The notes below the pieces were generated by a model. It saw only the letters and a list, made by a program, of their open reading frames with translations, was not told the DNA's origin and searched no databases. From Henricia sp. BOLD:AAB3569 (lineage: Eukaryota; Echinodermata; Asteroidea; Spinulosida; Echinasteridae), in NCBI GenBank assembly GCA_037783545.1, contig JBBELK010000015.1, forward strand, positions 1,116,001 to 1,180,000: a stretch of 64,000 nucleotides of DNA, written 5' to 3'. This document shows positions 12,417 to 24,147 of this stretch, piece after piece. Within the stretch, counting starts at the first letter, position 1. Every line of letters begins with the position of its first letter. A program made the position numbers and the translations under genes.

Positions 12417-15400
12417 ATGACATCCAATATACGGGACTACATCAAAGACTACTGTTCGGTGGACAGCTGGAGGAGGAGACTACCCATCTCCTTATGGCTG
12501 CCTAAGTACAGACCTACAAGCTTAATTCGTGACGTCATAGCGGGACTAACAGTCGCTATAACTGTGATACCTCAGGGCATGGCTTATGCCGGTATAGCAA
12601 AACTTAGTATTGAGGTATGTGACGTCACTATTTTAGCATCTTGTTTATTTCTTTTATCCTATTCAGTTTAAAGGCACAGGCTCGTCAGCATGTGCGCGCG
12701 CGTCAATTTCGTGCCACAAAATACGCAGCTCCATGCCTTTGCTATGGAGCTGCGTATTTCGTGGCACGAATTTGGCGCGCGCGCATTGCTGACGAGCCTG
12801 TGCCTTTAAATGTGATATCGATGGCAGTGTTGTAGTACTCGAGTCACAATTTTCGTGACTCGGACCCGACTCGAGTCACATTGGAAAATGACTCGGACTC
12901 TAGCCTTGACCAGAGTATGAAAAATAAAATAAACCAAACCAAAACAAACCAAGGCGTTGGGGTTGTCTTCAAGACGGCCCGCTGAAGATAAAACAAATAG
13001 CGCTGATCAGCTGCGGCATTCTGTTGCACGTATACGTATTAAAAGCACACAGTACATGTATCGGTCGCCAACGCCTTGGTGGTGCTGCATTAAGCCAGCG
13101 AAACTCATTATAACTGTAATGCATGGGGAAACCACCCCATCAGCGTGAGCTGAAATTTCATTGGTCGACGCACGACATGTTATGTTTGAGAAACGCTACA
13201 TCTTCAATCCCCAGTTATTGTTCGTCCGATGCATTATTAAGAGCTCGTACAAATCATTCAGGAAAGCTGTCATTTTACGACCGTTGTCCCCCACAATACA
13301 AGTGTAATATATAATACGTAAACAGACAAGCACAATAAATGCTACGAATATAACATAACTATATAATTAATTAACCACTTAACGCCGGAGGACGTGTAAA
13401 CATGTTCTGGCAATGTATAGTCTATAGTCACGAGGGCGGTTGACTCGATCAGAGTGTTGCAAAGTATGATCTTTTGTTGAGAAGATCCCTAGCCCTATAA
13501 TGATTGAAGAAATGAGCAAGAGTCAGTTGTTGTGGTGCTTAAAAGTGCTTGACCTGGGGCCAATTTCATGGCGCTGCTAAGCACAACAATTTGCTTAGCA
13601 CAGGATTTATTTGCTTTATAAAATGGATTACAAGCCAAAATTATACACCAACTTGTGTTCTTCGCAAGAGTAGGAGAATACCTTTCAATACACATCACTT
13701 ACAATTTTGGCTGGCAACCCATGCTTTTTTGCAAAATAAAGCAAACAAACGTTGTGCTAAGCAAATATTTGTGCTTAGCAGCGCCATGAAATTGACCCCT
13801 GGTCTTAACTTTTGGCCAATAATATTTGTCTTTAAAAAAAAAAAATATTTTGCCAAAAATAATCCCGGCTGGCATCAACCGGTTAAGTAAAACAGTGATT
13901 GTTTCTATTCTAGTATGGTCTCTATTCGTCATTCATGTGCTGTTTTATCTACGTTCTCCTCGGCACAACGCGAGACATGGCCGTGGGCCCAACCTCAGTC
14001 ATGTCTCTTCTCGTGGCATCTTACGGGAAGCCGTTGCCTAGTAACCCGGACTTCAATGATCACTCTTATGCGGTCATTTTGGCTTTCTTTGTTGGGATAG
14101 TTCAGTTCACCATTGGGTTCTTCCATTTAGGTACGTCAGTTATATACCTAGGACTCAATTTCTTGCATGAAATAAGTCGACTTCAGCTTTTGCTAAGGGC
14201 TGTCTAAAGTTGTCAATTTTCACGCTTGAACTACAAAGAGTCTAGTAGGCCGCGTAAGACTTTACATGCACTGTAAAATGTCATTTTACACGTATTTTAT
14301 GATACTGACAGAAAAATGTTAAGTAGTATTTTTTGGGGAGGGAGGGTGTCTTGAAAAATACGATTCTCTGTAGAACTGTGAAAATGTTGACAACTTTGGA
14401 CGGACCCTAAATTACCAAAACGATTAAGGGTTTTACCCTTAATGTGTTATATACAGTGCATATATATGCACCGAACTCATGCTGGTTTCGAATCCTGGTC
14501 ATGACAGATTGTGACACGCGTTCTTGAGCAAGGCACTTTGCCATATTTGCTTATAGGGTCTACGGGATATAGGCTTGGCGGCTCCAACATTTTTGAAATC
14601 AGTTCTAATCCCAGCCTACTTAGGCCTATAGGAATCGCGATCCATTCGGATTCGATTTAATTTTTAAAACAAAAGTTGTATATCAAAACACTGCCAAATT
14701 CTTGAAATTGTATAATTTCTGCATAACATTTAAAATCACGGAATACTTTCTGGAATTACCAATTAAGATAATGGGAATCGATTCGTCCAAATGACGGCAT
14801 CGTGATTTCGATTTCCAGGGAGGTTTCACCAAACACGTTTAATTTGCATCAACAGGTTCTCTAACTGATTTCATCTCATCGGCAGTCGTCAGCAGTTTCA
14901 CCTCTGCTTCAGCCATCATCACGATTTTAACCCAGCTTAAGATCGTACTCGGATTAACCTTTGAATCAAACAGTTTCATCGAGAATTTCATCGGCATTCT
15001 GGTCAACATAACAGACACAAGGTTTGTGTTCATGTTCAACTACGTAAATTACCAGTTTGGTTAACAACAAGCGGTTAAGCCCGACTGGAAAGTCTGTTGT
15101 GCGATTTTTGCTCCGAGTTTCCAGATAAATCTTATCTATAATCGTTGGCAAACTGAGGGCGAACTTCAAAAAGATATCACACGATATCATTTATACTACA
15201 CGATGAGACAACACATCTCGTTTTTAACAGAATTCATGTTTCGACAAATCTAATATACCGTTTTTATTTGTTTTAATTCCTATTTGCAGACTCTGGGACC
15301 TTCTTCTGGGTTTTCTCTGCGTGATTGTTCTCTTTATGTTAGAGGTATAACTATCTACATATATACAATTAGGGCCGTGTATGTTATCAGTTCACCGGTG

Positions 15401-18400
15401 ATCCTGTATTTTATGTTGCAGTTTTTAAACCATACTGTAGTGATTGTATCTTTGGGTTAATAGAATTATAAAATATATCAAGATATTAGAGAGGATATTC
15501 CACATTATCAGAAAGCTTGGCAAATAAACACAAACACGTATACACGTGTCTACAGATGAGTTATAGTAAGGTATTTTTGATAAATCCTCAAAATATTTGC
15601 TACACCTACATGTATAATTGAGAGATACAGGTTATCTGAAGTTAATAAAATAGTTAACCCCTTCATTTTAGTTTATGAAAAATCAGACTACACGCTGGGA
15701 GGAAGATGAAACATATCGGCCAAGCAGATGCCAGCGATATATTTGGAATCTACTATGGTTGGTCGGCATAGGTCAGTACTTTTTCTGCATTTATTTTTGA
15801 TCAGAATTTATATATCGACTGTCCGGTTAATGAGGCAGACCGGCTAAGAAATGTAGGCCTATATATACGATTAAGTGGCCATAACCTCTATACATCAACG
15901 ATGATTGCGTGACTAGGCAATTGTCTATATACTTTCACTGTATTTTAGTTTACAATTTTATTTTAAAGTTCCAGTAATTTGCTTATTATCGTTCAGCAAG
16001 ATACGCCATAACAATACTGTTTTCTGGAGTTACTGCTTGGATTCTTGAGGAAACAAACAAGAGCGGACGTCTTTCATTGACTGGTCCGATAACAACTGGT
16101 TTACCATCGCTGACTCCGCCCCCGTTTAACGCACCAGACTGGTTTGAGGTAAATCATCTTTATAAACTTCGCCAAAGTATAACAATATATATAAATTTTT
16201 AATAATACATCAATTGTTTACCAAAGGAGTATTTCATTATAATAATGTACAGGTACTGAACGCTGGTATATTCTTGGTTCCCGTCATTGGTTTCGTTGAA
16301 ACAATTGCAACTGCAAGGTCGTTCGGTAAGTGGACTCCAATTACTCAATAATAAACTACTTTTCTCCAACTAAAAACTTCGCGTATTTGAAGAGAAAAGA
16401 TTAATTAAGTGATATTGCTATGGGCAACTTTATAGGAACTGCATATACCTCAAAGCAATCTTGGGAAAAAAATACGATTTCACTGGACGCTTTAGGAAAT
16501 TATTGGAAAGGCCATCAAAAATTAGAGTGATGTGGACTTATGGCAAGTTTTTTTTCTGTTTTCAGGAAGAAAAAATGATTACCAAATCGACGCCAATCAA
16601 GAGTTTGTAGCGAGTGGTATGTTGCATATCATTTTTATGCAATTATATTTTAGGCTAACAGAACATTACATTAATGTATAGATTATGATATATTTTGTTA
16701 TAACATGTAATGCATTCAATGTTGGACCCTTTTGCCCTCGACTGTCAAAAGTATAACGAATATTAATTCGGATGCTTTTGCGGCATCTGATTTTGTACCA
16801 ACAGGTTTTGCCAATTTGGCAGGATCGTTCGTTTCTGCCTACCCCATAGCAGGGAGCTTTTCGAGGTACGTTCTACACGTTGGTGGATTTACCCATAATC
16901 TTCCAAAATGTTACTACACATGATCATCATGTACGTCGAGTAAATACAAGTGTCTGTGGATTTGAATATGTTGTTTATATTTCTTTGATGTATCTAAGAC
17001 ATTTTTGAGACAGCCTATAAACTCAAGTTTGACTGACGACTTCTCTTTTGTTACCAAATCATTTTCCTTGAATTTGGTATCATTGGTAAGCCTTGTTATT
17101 CCTCTTTACAATGATGTGTCGTTTGTTATGATTAAGCAATTGGGGGATTTGCAGCACAGCTGAATATGGGGGTGGGTGTAAAGTGAAAAGTAACAAAATG
17201 CAATACTGTTGTCATACAGTGCATTCCCTTTTGCTTGGAGGATGGGATTGATAGGCCTACACGTTTTGACAATAGCAATGCATTTTGTGACATTTCACTT
17301 TACACCAACCCCCATATTAATCATAACAAATGGAACACCATTGTAACAAAGAATAACATGGCTTTCTATATACCAATTTCAAGGAAAATTATTTTGCAAC
17401 ATGAGATAAATTGTAAGTCAAACTTTTTTGAGGATTTAAAAATAATCTAAAGGCGACTTACCTTTTGACGCCAATCTCTGTTCTAAGGTATATTTGACTT
17501 GTTTCTATACCAGGTCTGCCATCATGTCTCAATGCGGTGTCAGGACCCCACTAGCTAACCTAGTAACTGGTACCGTAGTCTTGCTGGCCATAGCCTTCTT
17601 GACCCCAGCACTCTACTACATTCCCAAGTCGGCATTGGGTGCCGTCATTATCAGTGCCTTGTTGAAGCTTATTAATCCAGCTGCAGTCAAAAGATTGTGG
17701 AAATTGCGAAGTAAGATGGTTGTTCAGAAAATAATCAAACTTCATAAAAACTTGATATTCTTTAGAAAATTGTACACCTAAATTACCTTGGCTTGTATAG
17801 TCAGGAGAACGCCACTCTGCATTCGACATGTATATATTGCTTTTTATTTGCACGTTTTACATCATGAATAGCGCCAGGTGTATACTGACGTAATTTGTTT
17901 CACTTGACCACACTAAATTTCTGTTGCTATGTGTTGCGCACGCGGCAGGTGTGAAGTACAGAATCAATACGTGTTCACGGGGAATGGCATAAAGAAACCA
18001 TAATTGTTCGTTGCTAGCCATTGGCGTGCACCACATAGCAACAAAATGTTACTTTCTAAACTGCACCTATAGCTCCATTTGACTGTGAAGAGTTCGGGAT
18101 GCCAGCATGCATATATAGTGTATAGGCTACACGCGAAAGGCTTCTTCGCGCACGAATTTCACAGACTTTTGCTAAACCTTCCTCAATTTCAAGTTGACGT
18201 TCAATTATTGCTAGGCCTATATGTATTCAATTTACTGGTTTTCAGAACTGGATCTTATCCCCTACGCGGCTACATTCATATGCTGCCTGTCGCTGGGGAT
18301 TCAGTATGGCGTGGTCGTTGGTGTACTGGTTGACTTAATTATCCTCATCTACCCAGTCGCAAGACCAAACGTTGAATTCTCAAAGACGTCGTTATTAGCA

Positions 18401-21400
18401 GATGACGGTTCCCCGGAGGTAAATTTGTTGAAGTTATATAAATTGATATATGCACAAATTACACAATAGAGCCTTTGCACGGCGTCCATAACAGGGGGCA
18501 GTCACATTGTCCCAGTGCATCAAGCACGAGTAGTCAGTTTATGGATCTATTGTCACATCATTTAAATTTGAAAACCTGGCCCCTGTCATGGCCGCCGGTG
18601 CAAGAACTCTATTGCCTCGCATAGCTCAGAAGTGACGGCACATAAATCATCCATCATCATTGATATTACATTAATTTAGCACGTACGTGCCTTTCTCGGA
18701 AATTCCCAGATTTGCAAAATAGGCTCACATTATTATTTTTTTTTACCTTTGAATTCTTTTCGTGTTACAATATCTTAATATTTTTGTGAACAGTGTATAC
18801 TTTTCTTTAAAAGCTGATTTGACGAAAAGACTGTTTTGAAAGGCCAAAAATCAACACAGTTGCTGTGAAATATACAGAAATCAAACTAACGCCAATTGTC
18901 ACAAATTCAATTACGTTTTGCAATTTATAAAAGTTAACAGATTTAAAAAAAATAACACGTTTAGAAACAAAAACTCTATAATTTGTTGTTTATTCAGAGC
19001 GAAAATCCTCCAGTTATCGTGCGGCTAAAAGGAGCGCTCCGATACCCATCTTCTAGGTATGTGGTGGACCATATATCGGAAAAATGCATACACGGGGAGT
19101 TTGTCGTGCCTGTTATTATTGATATGACGTTAGTCAAGGAATTGGACAGCACAGCCATCGAGGTAAGAGCTTTAATATCGGATTTTAATTTTACCAGATC
19201 AGTGGTCTTTATGTTTGCAAAAATTTGTTGAACTATGTCGTCAAAATTGTATGTTAAATCGAATGAAATATGACAGGGTATAATACACACACAGACACGC
19301 ATTTGGGAACGCATCATCCAAGAGCAGATGATGTTAACAGCGTGTGTACTTTTGTCATGAAGATTTTCTTTTTCTTACAGGGAATTATTGATTTAAGTTC
19401 CGATTGCAGCGGGAATGGCGTTAAGCTGGCATTGGCTTGTGTTGAAGTGAGTAAAGTCCATTGGGTATAAGCTAAAATAAAACACTGAGAAAGAATTTCC
19501 AAGGTTCTGGCTTTCCCATATCTCTATCCATATCTTTTGAAAACCCGACTGTCAAGGAGCGGGGCACTGGGTGGTGCATTACAGACTGCCCCAGTGGAAT
19601 TTTGGATTCAATCAATGCACTTCGATTGCCAGATATCCTACCTCGGCTCGTACCACATGAAGCGCGCAAACAAAGCCACGTGGTGTCAGCCAAAAACCGC
19701 GTTCTGCATAACTGCTCAACGTGCACAATTTAAGGTGTGCACTTCGTTGCACAAATAGGTCCTAAAGAGCTACCGCCATGCTAAAAAAATAAATAATTCA
19801 GGCAAGTGCTGCAAGGCGATGTCTTCAAGTTGTCAGCTAACGATAGGTCGTGCCGACATGCGGTACTTGGCAGAAATACTGAACAAATGTTCACGGATAC
19901 CAAATGATTCATACCCATCCCATGCGGAACTATCGTTTGACATGCATGTTTCATTTAATTTGACTAGGATAGTATCAGAGATCAACTAGATGCTGCAGCA
20001 GTGCAAGGTTTGACTATTCATGCAACCACTGAAGACGCCAGACAAGCACTGCAAGATAATGAGTCAGGTAGAGCCTACATGTATACGCCTATGCCAAAAC
20101 CTTGGGTTGCGCTAGCCTTTTGTAGTCAATAAACAATAAAAAGCCCAATTGTAGGCCTATCATTAAAATTTCTAGAACAACGTTAACGCAAGGCCAAATA
20201 CGTTACCAAATACTCGGAACCAGTGAACGGGGACTAAACAAAGGCAAAATTCACCACAACATGCAAAGTTCGCCAACTATGTAGGTGTATCAGTGTATAA
20301 ACGTAGACACTTACCAAACAATGTTACTGGAATTTATGCTTGGGCTGCGAGTCCTGCCATAGCATTTGTCCCTTTTTGTCCCAGTTAAAAGGTCCAGATG
20401 CTCACAATAAAACTCAAAATTCCCGGGCTAAATCGCTCCCCTTGAATCTCCATCCTCTCAGCTATGAAGCAAATGGATAAGGAAAAGACGTACGTACAAA
20501 CTCAATGCAAACCTCGCGGCAAGTACCAGTGAAAACGGTTCGCGCCAAAAAACCAAAAAATCGGCAATTATCGTCTGCGCGCTTTATTATACGTACATGC
20601 ATAGGCCTATGCAATGCCTATTGTGCTAGTAACAAAGGAAACAGAGATACAAAGTATGTTTCTTGTTGTACCCATGGTAATAAGGTAAATTTGTTCCAAT
20701 CTCGAGAGTACATAGTCATGTAAGCCCACACGGAATTTTAAAAATTGGGGTGGGGTAGGCCTACCGTGGCCGAATGGTTTAGGTCACCGACTCGCAATAG
20801 GCCTACGCCTACTCGGGTGAAAACTTGGGGTTGCGGGTTTGATACCCGGCTGGGGTACCTGTGCCCTTGACATGCTTGAGCAAGGCACTTAAACACAATT
20901 GCTCCATCCTTCGGAAGGGATGTAAAGCCGTTGATCCAGTGTGTTTAGGTAACGTACTTTAAAGATCCCAGAGCATTCTTTCGTGAAGAGCAAGGGGATT
21001 CCACGGTGTCTCTGGCCTAAGTGGCCGTTTCTTATTCTCCTCCTTGGTTTCCTCATGCTTGGAGCGACAGTGAAATGGGCACTTTTGAGGAATTCTTTTG
21101 AGGAATCCAGAAAGAATAATAATAATTCCAAAACTGCATTTAAGTCGCAAATTTGTGTGAAAGGTACCGTAAAACAAAGAAAACATCTTGCTTGACTTGT
21201 GGATTCTTGAACTAGTAATTTACAATTTCACTGTGCTTACAGTGACCATCAAGTTCAGGATTTACATTTGCTCACTAGTGTAAAAACTTATAGGATGCAT
21301 TTTTAGAAAGTATCGTCACGGATTAAAACACAAAGATGGAGCATTGAGGAATTCCGAAACACTTATCTATATAAATTATGCTAGGTAATGATGTAGCCTA

Positions 21401-21436
21401 ATTTGTTGTAATATTCTCACTTTTTCAGATATTTAA
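12417..21436 (+). CDS. SLC26A11: SLC26A11-like anion transporter, copy A
   Basis: Confident exons: 12417-12614, 13914-14130, 14856-15021, 15290-15344, 15672-15771, 15997-16148, 16253-16325, 16566-16616, 16805-16865, 17514-17710, 18246-18418, 18998-19162, 19381-19446, 19968-20067; about 591 aa (human SLC26A11 is about 606). SLC26 proteins are membrane sulfate, chloride or other anion carriers with a C-terminal STAS domain. Landmarks: RLPISLWLPKY start, VIPQGMAYAGIAKL, YGLYSSFMCCFIYVLLGTTR, GPTSVMSLL, LTGPITTGLP, GFVETIATARSFG, AYPIAGSFSR (the Ser-Arg pair aligns with the anion-site region of SLC26 proteins), YYIPKSALGAVII, then STAS in exons 12-14. Exon 3 is unusual: GFTS/GFGQ of copy B become SFTS/ILTQ. 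Exon 14 ends in phase 1; joining it to the AG at 21427-21428 gives Asp-Ile-stop at 21436. A longer frame in that exon, to 21557, needs another phase. The last exon is therefore tentative. Confidence 0.92.
12667..12810. repeat. Near-perfect 144 bp hairpin element
   Basis: The arms run inward from TTTAAAGGCACAGGCTCGTC and GACGAGCCTGTGCCTTTAAA. They continue through a GCGCGC tract, TTTCGTGCCAC and ACGCAGCTCCAT to a loop near CTTTG at about 12738. Nearly the whole element is self-complementary apart from small indels. It lies in intron 1 of copy A. Partial copies at 4915-4993, 5192-5210 and 47630-47668 show that it is a mobile foldback/MITE family. Confidence 0.8.
13556..13799. repeat. Foldback element, GGGGCCAATTTCAT family, reference copy
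   Basis: The ends GGGGCCAATTTCATGGCGCT and AGCGCCATGAAATTGACCCC are inverted with one mismatch. The complementarity continues inward (GCTAAGCAC, then TTTGCTTAGCACAGG against TTGTGCTAAGCAAAT), giving long TIRs around a short unique centre. The length is 244 bp and it lies in intron 1 of copy A. Relatives are at 800-1042, 30673-30906, 51231-51484 and 56735-56977. Confidence 0.8.
14196..14408. repeat. TIR element, AGGG(T/C)..GTTGTCAATTTTCAC family
   Basis: Left AGGGCTGTCTAAAGTTGTCA and right TGACAACTTTGGACGGACCCT are imperfect inverted repeats, continuing inward as ATTTTCAC against GTGAAAAT. The element lies in intron 2 of copy A. A second copy is at 42801-42973. Confidence 0.6.
17019..17446. 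repeat. Large foldback element, copy 1 (intron 9 of SLC26A11 copy A)
   Basis: Two arms of about 180-200 bp mirror each other. CCTTGAATTTGGTATCATTG, ATTCCTCTTTACAATGATGT and CAATTGGGGGATTTGCAG on the left face their complements on the right, around a centre near 17230. The copy at 22040-22503 is more complete and has clear 20 bp termini. Confidence 0.7.
18465..18622. repeat. Small TIR element in intron 11 of copy A
   Basis: CAATAGAGCCTTTGCACGGC on the left is an imperfect inverted repeat of GCCGGTGCAAGAACTCTATTG on the right. Both sides continue with CCAT.ACAGGGG and its complement. There is no coding signal. Confidence 0.5.
20757..21128 (+). repeat. tRNA-derived SINE, family 3 (forward copy)
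   Basis: The head is tRNA-Leu/Ser-like: TGGCCGAATGGTTTAGGTCA (A box) and GGGTTTGATACCC (B box). It is followed by GAGCAAGGCACTTAAACAC, CAGAGCATTCTTTCGTGAAG and GAGGAATCC, and ends in an AAT-rich tail. The family members at 8235-8560 and 38205-38560 are on the other strand. It lies between exon 14 and the tentative last exon of copy A. Confidence 0.78.
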
Positions 21437-21552
21437 AACATCGAGGGGAAAAAAGCAGGCAGAGCAGCATACCTCACGGGATAAAATGCATCTCCTTTGG
21501 GACTCTTTCAGCCATTGGTTAGATATCGATGCTCTCGGCAACATTAGGTTCC

Positions 21553-21558
21553 AATAAA
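21553..21558 (+). terminator. Probable polyadenylation signal of SLC26A11 copy A
   Basis: AATAAA lies about 120 bp after the acceptor (21427-21428) of the tentative terminal exon. It overlaps the TAA of the longer alternative frame in that exon. It supports the view that this exon is the last one. The cleavage site is not identifiable. Confidence 0.5.
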
Positions 21559-22039
21559 TTTGAAAACATAAATTTGTTCATGAATGAAAAATATTTATTC
21601 TTATTGTTCAGCATGTGGTACAAATACCTTTAAGTTTTAAAAAAATTATTACACAATTTATTTGTTGTATACATTGGAAGTACAAAAATGTCCACGTTTC
21701 ACTAAGTTTTCTTTCACAGAGATAAATCACGGGAGATAATTGACAATAGCTAAAATTGATTTTTCTTATGTGTTTAGAAGGATTCAACTTCAGCCAAGCA
21801 ATACTATGCAGTAAAAACATTCAGCCTTATTTCAATTACCAAAACCTATGTACCATTATGATTTATATGTAATTTAATAAGACTAGAATTTTGCACTTTT
21901 GTCCACAAAGTTTTTTTTAATTTAAAATGTTTGCAGCATTGTGAATATGCTGTCACTACTAATACTATGGTTTTCGTATAAAATAGTTTATGGGAAAATA
22001 CTGACTTTTCAACCATACATTTAATTTGCCTGTTAAACT

Positions 22040-22503
22040 AAACTCCTCAAAAAAAGTTCTGAAAGTCAAGTTGTTACTAAATCATTTCCCTTGAATTTGG
22101 TATCATTGGAAAGCCCTGTTATTCCTCTTTACAGTGATGTGTCATTTGTTATGATTAATCAATTGGGGGATTTGCAGTATAGCGGAATACAGGGGTGGGT
22201 GGAAAGTGAAATGTCACAAAATTCACTGCTATTGTCATGCAGTGCATTCCCCTTTTGCTTGGAGGATGGTAATGTGTCAATGCACTTTTTGACAATAGCA
22301 ATGCATTTTGTGACATTTCACTTTACACCCGCCCCGTATTCAGCTGTGCTGCACATCCCCCAATTGCTTAATCATAACAAATGACACATCGTAAAGAGGA
22401 ATAACAGGGCTTTCCAATGATATAAAATTCAAGGAAAATTATTTTGCAACAAGAGAGAAATCGTCAGTCAAACTTGACTTTTCGAACTTTTTTTGAGGAG
22501 TTT
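22040..22503. repeat. Large foldback element, copy 2
   Basis: The perfect 20 bp termini are AAACTCCTCAAAAAAAGTTC and its complement. The arms continue as imperfect inverted repeats for about 200 bp on each side, including CCTTGAATTTGGTATCATTG and CAATTGGGGGATTTGCAG. Total 464 bp. It is the better-preserved relative of 17019-17446. Confidence 0.75.
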
Positions 22504-22569
22504 ATATTGAACAATTTCACACACATCATGAACTTCCCAAACTCACAATTCTGGTTCACTAATTTACAG

Positions 22570-23100
22570 TAGGGGCGTTCAAGATGCTTACACCGTGTAA
22601 CACCAACTTACACCGGAGCGTTCTTGTAGCCATCACGTGATACACGAATCTGCCCCGGTGGCAGCCACCACTGCCCGAGCTCGCGGGCGGGTCTGTGGTG
22701 TAAAGCTCGGTGTATAATGACGTCACATAGTGACCATGAGCAGTAAAACATGGCGGAAAGTTTGGAATCGTGACGCGAGTACGAAGAAAAACACAGATTT
22801 ATGACACAAAATAGGAGGGAATAGGGCTGTAAATACATTTTGCTTAATCAGTAGATGTCTGTGGTCATTGACAAAGTTTATTGCCGTACTTTAGGGCAAC
22901 TATTTTTTGCGTGGCGCCGGCTTCATTTTTCATCGTGAGTCAAACGATGACAGCGTTCATAAAGCCCCACCTGGCAACAACCTTTGACCCGTGTTCCCAG
23001 AGTTCAAAGCAAAACCCTGTGTCATTCGTTTTGCATCTTCTAGGAGCTTCCCCCGGTGTAACCCCCCTGTTACACGATGTAAGCATCTCGAACGCCCCTA
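22570..23100. repeat. TIR transposon-like element, GGGGCGTTC family, copy 1
   Basis: The left TIR begins TAGGGGCGTTCAAGATGCTT and the right TIR, read inverted, begins TAGGGGCGTTCGAGATGCTT. The match extends for about 31 bp with few mismatches, and ACACCG words follow on both sides. The interior (about 460 bp) has no long frame but contains an ACATGGCGG word. A shorter copy with the same interior is at 42047-42481. Confidence 0.78.
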
Positions 23101-24147
23101 TTAAATTAGTCGGGGCATACAGTTTACATTAGCTGCGCACAAAATTTAACCCTGAAATTTTCTGTTCCACAAAAAGATGGACAAGAAAAGACTTTCTTGA
23201 TTTGGAATGTTCACGACAGAAACAGACTATACAAATGACACGATTGATTTTTTTCTTCTTTTTCTAAAAATTTAGTTTGCCTATCTCACTGTACATTTCT
23301 GATTGCACCAGTGATTGTAAGTTCATAACAATATAGTTAATACTTGGCCCTGAGTCATGGGTTAAGAAAACAATAGTAAATTTGGCCTCATCAGGATCCT
23401 GACCCATCCACAATACGTCCGTTAAACTGTTGAAGAACGACACAAAAATGTATAACACTGGGTGTCACAAGTTATTATTCATTAACATACTTTGTTTTTA
23501 GATTTTCTTCTACTTTCATAATTCTGGAATTTAACTGTTCATGTGAATTTATATTTTGTACAATTTTTTCACAATTAAAAAAAAAAACAAATAAGAAGAG
23601 AATTTGTTTAAATGTGTTTTTATTCTGAAGAACAAAAGTGTTCCTTTTTATGAAAAACGGTTATTTTCGGTTAGAAGTACTCTGTGAGTTTTGGGTTTAG
23701 CGCTGTGCCGGCATCAGTGGCCATATATTTACGGCGGGAATATGTAAATATATAAAACAAAAGGTAGTAATAAAAAATAATCATGTGAACTGTAGAGAAA
23801 ATACAAACTTGGAGTCAGAAGGAACGATTATCACGTAGGAAGAGAATGAGAGACATTTCAAAAGGATTAAAGAACCATTATATAGAAGTATTACGGTAGA
23901 CTGATTCTGGGCAGTTTTCCCAGGAGAATCCCATGGGAGGTGGGCTATGGAGGATCCCCCAGACACACGGAACCCTGTCTAAATGGGTCCTGCAAGGCCG
24001 GCCGTTTCCCTTGCAGTTTAAGGGCCTGGGGCCCCGCCGGTATTTTCACAGGTCGGACATTATGTGAGGCCCGACCATTTTGGTATTCGGGTGAAAGTAC
24101 AGGACAACACTGTCATCACGACAACGTTTATAAACCATCATACTTAC

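Larger units (their letters stand above)
21560..24147. other. Interval between the 3' ends of the two SLC26A11 copies
   Basis: About 2.6 kb. It holds two TIR/foldback elements (22040-22503 and 22570-23100) and AT-rich sequence. It should also contain the unresolved last exon and 3' UTR of copy B: a minus-strand AATAAA is at 23624-23619. Possible minus-strand acceptors precede short frames near 23780 and 23705, but none could be chosen with confidence. Confidence 0.5.
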
